Assembly: GCA_013365325.1 (NCBI GenBank)
Contig: JABVXV010000352.1
Location: forward strand, 1 to 62,334
DNA length: 62,334 nucleotides
Direction: 5' to 3'
Source: Dipetalonema caudispina
Lineage: Eukaryota > Nematoda > Chromadorea > Rhabditida > Onchocercidae
Made by a program: the position numbers and the translations under genes. The notes beneath the pieces are model-generated. The model did no database searches. It was not told where the DNA came from and saw nothing but the letters and a program-made list of their open reading frames with translations. Of the stretch, positions 37,878-50,662 are shown piece after piece; positions within the stretch are counted from its first letter, which is position 1, and each line of letters begins with the position of its first letter.

Positions 37878-39947
37878 TGTTATCATTATCATTATTATTA
37901 TTTTTATTATTATCATTATCATTATCAATATTATTGAAGAATCCAGTGGAAAGACTAAACCTAAGATAAGTCAATTCGAAAAAGTGCTTATGAAGAATAT
38001 ATAATAAAATTAAGGAGAAATTAATTAGCTATCGTCAGGTAAGACTTCACCCTTTCCAAGTTATTGCTATTTTACTAAGATAATATGATAATTTTGCATT
38101 TCTTATGAATCCTTGCAAGATTTTTTGCCTTTTAATATTGTTTTCATAGTAAATACTTTCTTTGTCTATGTGCACAATCATAATACTTTGAGAGATAGAT
38201 AAGATGAAACTCAACGATCAGTACCTCATCTCTCTTTATTAAGCAATAATCAGTATTATTAATTAATTAATTCCCATTATGTCTTTGAATGCTGTTAGCA
38301 CATAAGAGCATACTTTCATGATATTTTGATATGAAACATCAACATGAAATTTAATTCTTTGATTAATGTTAAAAATCTTTTTTGTATTCTTTTACCAATC
38401 GACAATTTCTTTATTGTTTTCTCTCAACTTAATTGTTAGCTTAAATTCAAATTGAATTCAATCCATTTTGCAACAGTGAGAAGAAACTTGAAAGTAACAC
38501 TGTACGTCTTGGATAATTTGCAACAGAAGCCAATAAGTCGAAATAGATGGTCAGTACTACCCCGAATGAAGCGGTCTATAAATTATTGATTGATTCTCAT
38601 CATAATTATTTCCATATAATTAAAATAACTTGCTGGAATTTCGCAACTATTTGTTACACTATAATGAAAGAATGGCGGGCGGTATTGACTTTTATTTTAA
38701 AATAAATTCTAATGACTTAAATCAAGATAGTTAATACTTCTATAATTATTTTCAAAAATTTACCTGAATAAGCGCAACAGCACCCCCAACTGGAATAAAA
38801 GCAGTGAGAATATTCGGTTGATAGATTTTGAAAGAATACACATTGATCACTGCCACAGTGATTCCAGTAGCCGATATCGCATTGTAAATTGCTGTACAGA
38901 GTCCGAGGACTGGAAAATCTCATTACTGAATTAGATTTTAAGAAGCAAGGCGATGATAAAGGATAAGGTCATGAAGTGCTTCTGACCCTCATTTGAAATT
39001 AGATGTTGCTGGAATTCATCAGGGATTCATCAGAATTTACCAACAATTGACTAGAAAAAATGTTAAAATAAACGACACTTAAAAGGTAAAGGATCGAAGT
39101 GATACTTGGACTTTTTAGCAAAGCGGAGAATATACCACCAGCAGCACCGACCAATGGTAACAATGCCAAAAAAAGGAAGACCATACCAGCTTGGGTTTGA
39201 GCATTATTGATAATCTACAATAGCTCAATTTATCCCCTAAATTTAACAGCTTCGAATTAGCCAAATTTGCATTAAATACTAACTTTCATTCCTTAATTTT
39301 ATATCATAGTGGCGAAGTGGAGGTCAAAATTTAGGTGAGTATTTCAATCCATCATATTCAAGGATAGAAATTTCTACGAGAGCTGAAACTAAACTCAATT
39401 AATTACCTGATGTATGCAAAAACCAATACAGACCACTGCAATAGCTATTTGCAGTCCAAAACAGATCAACGATAAAATGAAAAATATATTTGTTCTTTGA
39501 GGAATTTGCGGTTCTCTGTTCTCTCGTTGTCTTGATCGAGTAAATTGCACTTTCTAGAAAATGAGATCTCGATGAGGATTCTCAGACGATTGCCTTCAAT
39601 TTTCATTAAGCAGTGATAAATGCTTGTGAATTATTGATTATTAAGATTAAAGTTACCGCTCTTTTAATTTGTCGATTAGCTTCACTCTCATCCAAACCGC
39701 CAATATTGATCATCTCCCATCGTTTCTTATCTTCATCCTCCCAGAATTCGATTCCTTGTGGAACAGGTATATGATAGATATTCCGATATTCCCAGTACTT
39801 CTTCTGTTCTGAATTCTGCGCTGGTGGACGAATATCCACTTTATGATCCCAAATATTTCGACCTTCACTCGCAGAACGAGTAGTTCGCGAACTGATTTGC
39901 GGACTGGGAACAGAGGCGGAAGATGTAGGAGCACTTTTTTGCTTCAT
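36385..39947 (-). CDS. Orphan four-pass membrane protein with long polar termini
   Basis: Not recognised. Ten small exons join in phase to 383 residues: 39657-39947, 39407-39553, 39079-39214, 38764-38909, 38506-38575, 37684-37813, 37288-37325, 36931-37021, 36746-36794, 36385-36438. Residues 1-119 are polar and Ser/Arg-rich. Four hydrophobic segments follow (about 120-146, 156-180, 183-214, 225-260), with Gly/Ala-rich helices (PLVGAAGGIF, VGGAVALIQ). The last 120 residues are charged (REENERELNAKTED). Seeing only the exon near 37.7 kb suggests a false stop at 37680, but a GTAAGT donor overlaps it and the tail continues. The third donor is ambiguous (GTGTCG at 39078, or GTCAAT further on). The frame stays open for about 15 codons 5' of the chosen ATG, so an earlier start exon may exist. 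Tetraspan layout suggests a membrane organiser or transporter accessory, but that is a guess. Confidence 0.8.
37826..37935 (+). repeat. TTA/ATT microsatellite with ATC interruptions
   Basis: About 110 bases of trinucleotide repeat, pure TTA for the first half and then mixed with ATC and TTT. It lies just upstream (in transcript sense) of the sixth exon's acceptor in the four-pass protein gene, in the same intron. Confidence 0.97.
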
Positions 39948-40190
39948 ACCACTTTCTAGGTACACTTCGCCAGTCAGGCTTTCCTCTTGCGCTTAATTCA
40001 ATTTTATTTTTTTCTCGATGAAGAATTTTCTCTCATATTTCTAGAGATTATTTGTTACCAAAAATACTTACAACTTATTTTCTATTAATACTTAAACCTA
40101 GAAGTGTCTTAGTAGAGAGCATTTGTGAACAATCTTCAGAGTGATCAGTTATTTTTCAGATAATATAAATCTTTGTTTACTTATGTAAAC

Positions 40191-40383
40191 ATGGAAGAAT
40201 CTTTCCTGAGCAGGTAAGTTTTCTCAAGATTTTGTGGTAATTAGCATGAATAATCATCTATTCAGTTTTTTCAACATTTTTATTTTTGATCACGTTTTAA
40301 TCCTTTCTAAATTTTTCAAAAGGAAAATCAAGAACGCATTTCAATACTTCAAAAATCCACTAGAAAACAAGTCTAAGAAGTGA
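40191..40383 (+). CDS. Possible two-exon microprotein gene
   Basis: No family recognised. A GTTATTTTTCAG acceptor at 40148-40159 is followed 31 bases later by AAACATGG and a short first exon (40191-40213, MEESFLS) ending at a perfect AG/GTAAGT donor. Two acceptors downstream keep the same frame and end at the same TGA (40381). The one at 40265 (CTATTCAG) leaves a 52-base intron and 46 residues with a hydrophobic middle and a Lys-rich tail. The one at 40322 gives 27 residues. It is divergent from the four-pass protein gene, about 240 bases from that gene's ATG. The consensus splice signals are the main support; length is too small to judge coding bias. Confidence 0.35.
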
Positions 40384-42008
40384 TTTAGACCGAAGCAAAT
40401 CGAAATGAACAAAACCATCGAAGTGATGGATGAAAAAGGATGCTAGCAATCAATGATTTCCTTATCTCTAAACGACAACAGAGGTTGAACCAACCAACTC
40501 ACCTGCCATCTTTCATCAACCGCTTAACAATATGAATATTTTAAAAATCGTACAGCTTTTATATTCCATAATATTATGTTTTTGATGAATGCTTTATTTC
40601 AGAAGAGTAAGATGTCTGTAGACTTTTATTGAAAACTATCTTATCTTTATTTTTCTCGATCAGTTTTATGGCAGGTATATACAAGAGATTTCAAGAATAC
40701 TTTAGAGGAATTATTGTTGTCCACGATGGTTAATTATTCAAATTAAAGAGAAAAGATAGTGCAGATTATTTTAAGACACTGATAACACTAATAACAATGT
40801 TATTCAATATGATCATAAAATAATGTATTTGAGATGTTTCTTTCAATAAATCGCTTTAATATAAAAATGATCGTAAGGATATTTTTTGAATAGTCTCGTA
40901 GAAGACAATCGAGGACGTGAAGTTATGAGAAGAGAAATGATATTTGATGCTATCTTTTAAAGTAAGCCATCTACCTAACAAATTTCTTCATTGAAAAAGC
41001 CATTACAACGTGAAGGCAATTTTAGGAATGCTTCATATTCATCAAAATTTTGTGAACAATAAATTTAAAATTATAATAAAAATTGAAATAGCGAATATCG
41101 TCACTACAATTCCGATATTTCTTACAAATTTTTAACGGTAAGTATAGAATGAAATATCTGAAGCTGGCATCGTTTCAAAAGCTCAAATAGACTGATGCTT
41201 AGCGGCTAACACTGATAGCCATATCGTATTGTCCACTGGTCTAGCATAAGTTATATGATTTGAATCCCAGCCTTGGAAACCAAAAATTTGAAATGTTTAT
41301 GCGAAATGTAATGCAAGTAAATCTGATTGTATATTGCACTGGAATATCTTACCACAAAAAAATAATTCTAAATCATCTTGATAATCACTAGAAATAATTT
41401 AAAAGTATTAAAAATTATTTATAAATCATAATGATTTCCTGAATCATAAAATATTATGCAAAAAAAAAAAGAATTACTACTGCCACATTCAGTAATTCTC
41501 TCAGCATTAAGAAAGCCAGGAAATCATTCCTACTTTTTTTTTCTCTCTCTCTCACTCTCTTCAGAATGCATCTTTAAAATATTTGATTTCTAATACCTTT
41601 GTATTATCTCATGACAATGAAATGTTATTATGCATAATTGTAGAAGCATCAAATGACACCTTACTTTGTTAATTGTAGAGGTTTAATTTGGATAATCATT
41701 TCATTTAATCACAAAGAATTGGAAGTGATGGACACAATTGTCCGGTTTATTTTGTGACCATTACTTCATGTACGTATCAGTAATGAGACAAATAGAACAA
41801 CTTTTTACTTGAAGTATTGATCAACTATTTGGAAATCCTCTAAAGGTTTAGGAAATGTCATCTTTATTAGTTCTAGCAGAATCGGATTGTTTCTTTTTGA
41901 ACTTTGACTGCTACTCTCTTTGAATTCCCTCTTGAATTTCGTTTTATTCGAGCATATATTTTTTGATAAAAATCGATTATTCAGTTTATTGATGCATTTT
42001 AACTATCG
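40384..42008. other. Non-coding stretch
   Basis: No exon chain seen. A CT-rich tract lies at 41533-41560. Around 41245-41275 a short box resembles a Pol III B box (GATTTGAATCC) but no tRNA can be folded. Confidence 0.55.
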
Positions 42009-42287
42009 ATGAAATTGAAATTCCATCCATGCATCATATATTTGTTGTACTTTCTAATAGTATGTATAGTTTTTGTATTTACTAGTTGCTGCATAAAAAA
42101 ATGTTCATTACATCAAATGTGTAAAGATTATATATGGGAACACTCAAACCTTATGGCCAAGTTCACTTATAACAGATGGGGTCAACTGATACAGCTCTGT
42201 GCAGAATTTTTAGGCTTATCTTTTGATAAACAAGTAATTCAATTACTATATAACTATAATATTTGTTGTGTATCATCTTCCGAGTGA
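42009..42287 (+). CDS. Hypothetical 92-residue protein with N-terminal hydrophobic segment
   Basis: Single-exon ORF of unknown family. Residues 9-27 form one hydrophobic stretch fit for a signal peptide or membrane anchor. The rest has several Cys residues (SCC, KKC, MC, CC) and a polar middle with aromatic residues. No splice acceptor directly precedes the ATG, and no homologue comes to mind. The codon pattern is not clearly different from surrounding AT-rich DNA, so chance is a real possibility. Confidence 0.3.
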   Translation: MKLKFHPCIIYLLYFLIVCIVFVFTSCCIKKCSLHQMCKDYIWEHSNLMAKFTYNRWGQLIQLCAEFLGLSFDKQVIQLLYNYNICCVSSSE

Positions 42288-44390
42288 AATTTTGAAAGAA
42301 ATGATAAGCAAGTAGACGATTCGAAAGCATTTATTTAATTAATTTTACAAAATGGTTATAGGACTATGTATAAGTCTAATGATACTTTATTGTATATTAT
42401 TCATTTCATGCTATCCAAAAATTTCACTTACTTCTTCTAATTCATATTTTTTTCTCAAATAAAATTTTTAGTTTTCAATAATATCATCATCAGAGGTAAA
42501 CATCTTTTAATGCCCAACAATGGTTAAATGCGAATTTCGACCACAAATTTTTTTATCACTTATTTATTTCAGTATTAACTGGTAGAAATGCTAATTGATC
42601 CAAATTGGTTATATAAATACCAACTTAACTTTGCAGTTATCAATTCGATTTAGTTCATGGACAAAATGAATAATTATATTTAAAATAATTTAATCCATAT
42701 ACTTTGAAATAAGCAACACTTAAACAGAAATAAATAAATATATATGACACCCACAACCCTTATTTTTAATTGGAAATTTTTTTTAAAAAAATCTCCAAGT
42801 ATTAAGTATGACATCAATGTGATACATCTGCATCAAGAGACAGTCAAAATGCTATTGAGCTAATTAACGAGAATAGATTTATTTAACTAATTACTCAAAG
42901 CCAATTAAGGATAAACCAAATCAACACTTGCGTTATGCTACAGAAGAAACTTTAGCTTTAGCGATAACGGCACCACGAGCACACAACTTTAAAAAGAATA
43001 CGAATTCAAAGAGGATAAGTAAAACAAGACGACCTTAAATGAACTTTTTGCTGATAAGGCAGAGGTCAGGAAATTTCATTTCTTCCGTTTTTATTTATTT
43101 CATTGCTAAGATTAATCTTGAAAAATAGTTCCGCAGAGATTTTTTTTTGTTTTCAACTTCTATTATTTCCTATCTATACAAACAAGAAATTGTGGAATAA
43201 TTTAAAGATCAATAGTGGAAAAATCTTTAAAGATAAGATGAGAGTATCTGAAATTTCATCATGCAAACTTCAAACCTGATCGAAAGAAAAATGAAATTCT
43301 TGGAAGAACGTTTGAGAGAGAAATCAAAATAATTGGAGGGCATGATAAATAAACCCAGCAATTTCTAGAAAAGTGTCCTCAAATATTGATTTCTTCTTCT
43401 ATTTATATTTCAAAGGCCAAGTTTTTGAACCTCAAGATTTCGAACTTCAGAAACCCGAAAACTTCAATAAAGTTAGTTAACAGTAGCTTCTGTAAGGTGT
43501 TAAAATGATATCCACAGCTAAAATGATGGCTGAAAAACTTTATAATTCCAATTTTTTTTTCATTTACCACAAAGCAAGCAAATTATTGGAAATAAATTGA
43601 TCTCCATATTCATTAATTTGCATTTTTTAATAAGCTTCATTATGTTTTCAAAAATTGTATAAAATTTTCTTTGAATACGCTTTGCTATGTGACTTTCGTT
43701 ATAAGATATGAAATTTGGGGTAAAGAGAAGAAAATAATTTTAGAAGATCGGAAATCTGAAATGTTGAAAAAAATAAAAAAGGATTTCTTTCAATCTGTTC
43801 TTATAATTTGATTTTATCACCATTTTGTTGAAATATTTATCTTTGCTATACACCAAATATCTATGAAAAGACCACAATTTTTGCAGTAATCTGAGCTTTT
43901 TCATTATTTTCGCTTTATTGGCTATGATCATAGGAAATTTTTAAATTCATTTCAACTCTGTTCAGCAAAAAGTGGTTGACATAAATCTTTTCCATTCAAA
44001 ATTATTTCAAAGATGTAATATGAGTGTTGCACTAAAGTTTAACTTTCACTCTCTCTCTCTTTTCATTTATTTCTGCATGCTCTCTTTTCCGGAAGATATT
44101 CTATATATTATTGTTTTTAAATGAAAATTGTTTCCAAAGCTTCCGATGATTGAGAGAGGGTCAAATTTTTATGTGACTAATTAATTGAGGACCAATTGTA
44201 ACAGTTGGATAGCAACGTGAATCAACGAGATTTTAACAATCGATGAAAAATTACGATGGCTACTTTTGCTACTTGGCCATTTTTATTTGACCCCTATTTT
44301 CATCTCTTGAATGTTCTAGGTAATTAATTCCCCAATATTGGAAATTTCGCTTTCATTTCAATTTTTTTCATGGTGAAGTTTGGAAATGCG
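42288..44390. other. Gene-poor stretch with one undecided open segment
   Basis: Mostly featureless. At 42877-43038 a plus-strand frame without ATG stays open for 53 codons and ends in a Lys/Arg-rich tail (SKTRRP). In the same place a minus-strand frame ends with AKAKVSSVA and TAA. Both look coding and I cannot tell which, if either, is real. Confidence 0.4.
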
Positions 44391-45079
44391 CTACTACTTC
44401 ATAATGCAAAGATTAGAGAGAATAAATAAATTTTCTGAAGAATGACTTCAAAACTGATAATTATCGACAAACTTAAAATGAAAAATAAACACTGAAGCAG
44501 ACACATTCACTCTCAGACTTCTCAATTTTCTGCATCAAAAATTCATTTCGAAAACTGTCTTACTAATAATCAAAAAAAAATTTGCCTAAAAAGGATTGAA
44601 ATTTGCAAGTCAACATTTTCAATTTTGAAGCTCAGATTTTACAAATGTGAATTTATAAGTGTGCAAAAATCGTAGTTAATTTTTGTTAGAAAAATCGATT
44701 ATGTACAATATATCAGTTTGAAACGAAGCACGAATCTTTTTAATAATAGGTTGCATTAACTTGGATTTTCCTATTTGAATTTTAATAAATTGAATGCATT
44801 TGAAATTCTGCCTTTTGCGAAATTTTCTTAAATTTTACAGATTTTTTAAGTTTCAAAATTGAGAATGCTGAATTTCAAGTTTCGAACGTTTTTCAGTAAG
44901 TTTTTTCAATTCGTAGAGAAAAGTTTTTCAAACAAATTTATGATGTAAAAAACCAGAAAATTTAAGAGTTAATGTCTGCTTTAGTGTTCATTTCTCATTT
45001 CAAATTCGATATTATCAGTTTTAAAGTCATTTTGCAAGAAATTTATTTATTGTTTCTAGTTTTCGCAATATGAATTAGT
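44391..45079. repeat. Foldback (inverted-repeat) element
   Basis: Sequence from about 44391 to 44680 reappears inverted from about 45079 back to 44770 at roughly 75-80 percent identity with small gaps. Clear paired blocks include AATAAATAAATTT, AAAACTGATAAT and AAGCAGACA with their complements at 45044, 45011 and 44973. A spacer of about 100 bases separates the arms. No ORF lies inside. This is the layout of an old non-autonomous MITE or foldback element. Boundaries are approximate. Confidence 0.75.
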
Positions 45080-48000
45080 AGAAATGAAATTGAAAATGAA
45101 CTTTATAAGAATTCAGCTATCTCATTAAAGCTTATCTTCGGGAAAGGAACAATAGCATAAATAGAAATTCGTTATCTCTCTAAAGCATTTCCAAACTTTA
45201 TACTGATGAAAGCTGAAGTAAAGAGAAAATTCAACACACAACAAAAATAGAAATGAAATTTATAAGTGAACTTTGATTGCTAACAAGAATTACAGTGAGG
45301 AATTAGTCATCTTAAAAATAAAGCTCATCTTTGAAAAAAGACTGATTAATAAAAATAGTAGAAATGGACATCGAATAAGAATTTTCAGTGAAAGAAAAAT
45401 TGTATTTTAAGATGTTGTTATCCTTTGTATTCCTGAAACTAAAACGCTTCCAAACATCTGTTGCGTAACTTTAAAATGCATTTAACATTTGTTAACTCAA
45501 AAAAAGTGCCACCTTTGTTCACTAAACCTCGAAATTACCATTTGTTATATTTAGTTGCTCGTACTTATTGAATCCATTAGTCAAAAATTAAACTTTTTTT
45601 CATACCATTTTAAATGTTTTTGGTTATCTAAAGATTTTTACCTGTTGATGCTTCACTAATAATTTATTTGAAAAATGTAATGTTCATTTCAAAATAAAAC
45701 ATTATCGTAGAATTACATTGCTTCTATTATTTGTATGACTATGCAAGCGAATCTCAATGCTTTTTGTCATAACTTTCGTACTTACATCTTTAATTATTTA
45801 TGATTAAAGTGTACTAATGTATATTAGAATTTCAATTTATAATAAATCATTTAGACTGAAGATAAGATAAGAATAAGACTTAACAGTACGTTATGCCACT
45901 ATTTGTCGATATTATTTCAGTTCGTTAATTACTTATATATGCTGGTGGCAAGTTCAATATATTCCAATGAAACGGGCTGATACGGGATTAAACGATTAAA
46001 TAACGTATCAAAAGTCATCTTTAATCAGTCCTAGGTAAAATGTCAAGCTAACTGATCATCTTTATACTACTAATGATTAATTAACATACACCAAGAAATT
46101 ATTCCAAAGAACACCTCCGAAGTTCATCCTTTTTTTGGCTTTTTTCGGTTCTCATTGTCATTTTTTGGCTGCATGGTACAGCCATAACTATGCTACGGTA
46201 AGTAGCCCACTTCTGTCCATTATCACAGTAGCAATGGACAAATAAAAGTGAGTATAGGACTGGTCAAACTTTTCCAGCAAGTCATATGCTGTAGTAGGAG
46301 TTTTTTCGTATGATGATCTCAAGGTAAACTTTCTCCATCTAAAATTTACTACTTTAAAATCATTTGAATAACGATATCAATGAAAGGCTATGGAAAAAAC
46401 AGTTACAGCAAAACATGCTGTTGAAATTATGGTAAAAGATAAACAACTTCCTTTTAAAAAACACTGCTATTATCTATTTTTCAAGTTTAAGTTCCAAGTT
46501 TTTTAGAATAAATAATCGTTCAATCTGCTCAAAATGTGAAACTTAAGAAGTGAAAATGCATTACTAAGCTGAAATTCGATACTTTTTCAGCTATTTTCGA
46601 AGTCTGCGCTAGCCATTTTGAAATTTCGGTTTTCTAACTTTACTGAATAAAGGCGTTGAAAATACAATACTTTTCGATATTGTCATTGCTAATTGATATT
46701 TTTTTCTTTCTTTATTATTGTTGAAATCATCGCAATATCAGATTTTCTCACGTTAGAAGAATTGAAAAAAACATGGATCCATAAGTTCGAGTGAAATATA
46801 TTATCACACTTTGTTTAAAACTCATCTGATAGGAGGAAATTTTTTCACTTATTTGTCTTGTTGTTCCAGCTTTTCTTTGAAATTTAAAAATATCTCAATT
46901 CTTAATTCGAAAATAAATTTACCTTTTCATATATAGTAACATAGCTTTTTTTACCTTTTGTCTACACAGATAATTCATGCCCTTACATCGTGCTGAAAGA
47001 TATACAACTTCAGAATATATTATCAATTCATTTGCATCCTTTAAAACTCAAATTCTTTCCAACATTGCTTCTTTTTATATTTATAAACTAACTTTGTGTA
47101 ATAATATCTTTAAAATGAGAAATGATTTCTATTTTCACTCAACACAATCTTAATATTCGAGCGGTTAGCCGTGTCAATTTCATCCTTTCAATTTTCTTTT
47201 TTCTTTTTTCCTCTCAGATCCACTTTCTTTTAAAATTATTTCATTTTATGAATCTTTTCAGTACAAACTCATTTCATTTCATACCTTTATAGCTAAGCAT
47301 ACCACGTTATGCTTGTTAGATTAATTTCATTCCATTAATGGATTCTACAAGCAAATGACGCATTGCTTTCCTTATTGCCTTGCACTTTTCACATGCAACC
47401 TTTTAATTTTGTAAGCAATGAATTTCTTTTTGAAAGAAAGCGAAATTCAAAAGTCAACTAAAGTTCAGCGTGAATTGAATATTACAAGGAAGAAGCTATC
47501 ATTTGGTATAAAATATTATCTGACGTAAGTCATCATTTGATATGAGACGTCATTTAACAGGATGGCATTCTCGTACTTCTCATTACTGCTAATGTAAAAT
47601 CATTTTTACTCTGACTCCCTCATTCCGCAAAATGAGTTTGTTTAAGTTTTGCTTCCTTTTTTAATCAAAAATAAAATCATAAAAAGGAAGACATTGCTTA
47701 CGTGTATCGCAGTTCTGAAGTGCCGGACATTTGATCTTTTATTATCGAGAATTTGGCTTTTTATCGACCTATTTTTTACATTTTATACTTCTCGATTCAA
47801 AAGATTCGCCGACGAATAATTCCATTGAATTTATATTCGTAAGGTTTTTAAACGTTCAGCACTACCGAATAGCACCACTGAATTTTAAACTCAGTCGTAG
47901 TGTACTTGAAAATCTGAAAAATTTTCGAAAAAACTGAAATGGAAATTCGTTAGGCAGGACAAAAACTTTTATATGTAACAAATTTTTTTTTTGAAAGCTA

Positions 48001-50662
48001 ATACATCCAAATCCAATCAAGATGAATGCATTAAGCTATTTTACAATGAAGTATTAAGTAATGAGGAAAACAGGTATGACAAGATGAAGAAATAATAATT
48101 ATAGGTAGATTATTCAGGTTAAAAGTTCACAATATTTGTAATCTCTTTAGACGGTGATAATTCAGCTAATAATGCCTTTTTCGCCTTTCTTCTTGAAAAA
48201 CCTAAAGGCAACCAATTTTCTCTTCTTTTTTTTAAAATAAGATAAGAAGAAAGATAAATGGAAAGAATTATTCTTAGTGGCACTTAGATCTTGTAGATTA
48301 ATTTTCTAGGTTGCAATATTATATAGGGAAACTGATTATATATTCAAGTTCATGACTATCTGTCAGAAAAGATAGGCACTTGAACATGAAGATATGGAGG
48401 GCCTAAAAAGAATGGTTTTCAAGCCTAACATTTATTTTCAACAATCACTGATGAGATCAAATGGATATGGTAATATTAATTTCTTTCCCTCTTCTCTTAA
48501 GTCACTCCGAACTACATAGTCTTTGCAAAAGTTATCATATTAGATTAATTCAACCTTTCATTATTTCAGTTATTTCCGGTTTTATTCCACATTTTTCTTT
48601 TAAAATAATTTACTTCTAGCCATCCGTTCGCTCTGTTCATTCTTTCGTTTCATCGATCTTTTTTTGTTTTCAATTTTGAAAATAAACTGTTTCTTTTTGT
48701 TTTAACGGTTTTCAGAATTATTAGAATAGAACTATAATATAAAGAAGGGATTTCTCGTCATTTCCACTTGATAAGATCTGAAATAAAAAAGTTATATTGT
48801 TCACATATTGTTTTATATTGGGAAGTATGTTAGTTCCAAAAGGTTTGCCGAACCCATCAAGAAAATTGAAAAAGAAAATAGAAGCATATGGAAATTATTA
48901 ATAATAAATTGCTTGATTAGATTATCAACTTCAACATGTTTACTGTTTGGAATAAAAAGAGGTGTGAGAAATAAATTTATAGACGATTCGAAATAAATCA
49001 CTGAAGGATTTTCATTTATGATGCGAAATTTTTCAGCTGAACAATGTTAGCCTTGAAAAGCAATGCTAACAATCTGCGAATGAAATAGAAATTAACTTTA
49101 CTGTCTCCTTCCATTTTATTTCCCATATTCCACTGTGGTATTCTATCTCTATCTGCTGTCGTAAAAATACTTACTCGAACTCGAGTGATGTAATTGTTCA
49201 AGAAGTCTAAGAATTGCATTGATAATCAACAAACCGTTCAACGGTGCTTTATCAATTTCTACACATTCTCAAAGTAAGTATTTTATTCAAATTCAGTTGT
49301 TGACTTCAAAACATATTCTTCCTTAATGAGAGCAATAAATTGTATGGAAAATCTCAATTTCAAACTATGATATTATGCAATTGTCAAATGAAATAACAAT
49401 TTTAATCAATATTAATTGGGCAATCTGTTTGACATTGCAATCAGAATTTGAATTGTTTACAATTTTATTCCTATTATGAAAGAAATGTCAAAAGTTATTC
49501 TTTGTTCATAAAGTGTTTTAGTATGTTCTGAGGAACGATAAAAAACTTTCGAAATTTTGAAAATGTGGAACACTTCATATTATAGATCATAATTTATTAG
49601 GCGCAAAGTTTATTAAATTGAACTTTAGCTAAAATTGCAAGATCCAAAAGGATAATGAAGATTTCACCTCTGTCTATAAATTACACTCCAGGTATTCAGT
49701 TACCGATAAAACAAGGTCATTTCAATTAACCCACTTTGTTTACTGCATCACATTAACTAGTTCCAGCATATTAAATAAAGACTGAAGCACAAATAACTTA
49801 CGTTTTAACCTTTTTTGTTGCAGCTATTTGTTGAAATCTCACGAAATCCCTTGATTGTTCGCAGTGTTAACAATTCTATTATCATAGCAAACAATAATTA
49901 AATAGGATCTGAAAAAGTTCAACAGTAAAAAGCAAGCGATGATAATTTCTTTGAGCATTCGCTAGAGAGAACAATTAATATGCGTAACCTTTTTGGGGAA
50001 TTTTTGATAATCATTGAACCGATAACAAATATCATCACAATACCACAGAATCTCATAACCCTAAGTTTAACAATTTTTTCTGTTCTATTACAATCAAACC
50101 ATAAGTGATCCATATGAATGAATTTATTTCCGCTCTTTCAGTCGGATTGTTCCAGTTTATTAATGGATATTTTGTATTAAATCTTTAATTTTGTTATTTT
50201 CATCTTGCATAAAGCAATATCGACATCGAATAACTATCAATGAGGCTTACGGTGATAGTGATTATGGAAATGTTCCTATTTCTTTTTTTTTTGAAAAGTA
50301 TTAATAGAAAAAATATTCTTTTTAAAAAGCAATTTTTTTTCACCTTGACATTGATGACTATTTCTTGGTACTCCAACATACTTCGGCGCGTGAAATGACC
50401 TACGCTTAACTTCAAATCTTAGCAGGAGGTAACCTGTCTAGAAGTTATCGCAACAATCATTCAAGTGCTTTCTCATTTTAATATCCATAAATTGATTGAA
50501 AAACCCAAGTATCCGACGCCAGTGTTCGTCATATATTACATCAAATAGCTTTTCTTCAGTTTTTTTGAGAAAAAAAAATCCACATTCACTTGAACAAGTT
50601 AAACTTAATTTGAAATCTAACAGTATAAAAAGAATGTTTAAATTTACTTCAGAGAAGAATAA
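45080..50662. other. Gene-poor stretch
   Basis: Right after the foldback element, 45075-45240 and 45245-45400 look like diverged tandem copies sharing blocks such as TAGAAATGAAATT and TGAACTTT. At 49172-49257 on the minus strand an amphipathic, Leu-rich open segment (NAILRLLEQLHHSSS) lies between a TGTGTAG acceptor and a perfect GTAAGT donor but could not be extended into a gene. Otherwise nothing is supported. Confidence 0.45.

Noticed and set aside
37680..37928. Stop codon at 37680 as the end of the four-pass protein gene
   Set aside because: A GTAAGT donor overlaps it and four further exons join in exact phase.
37680..37969. Ile-rich and Leu-rich frames across the TTA repeat
   Set aside because: They are translations of a microsatellite within an intron.
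41245..41280. tRNA gene or tRNA-derived SINE
   Set aside because: Only a B-box-like string is present. No A box, anticodon arm or acceptor stem can be folded.
46130..46205. Short first exon ending at the perfect donor near 46199
   Set aside because: All three frames are open through a T-rich tract, and no partner exon was found.
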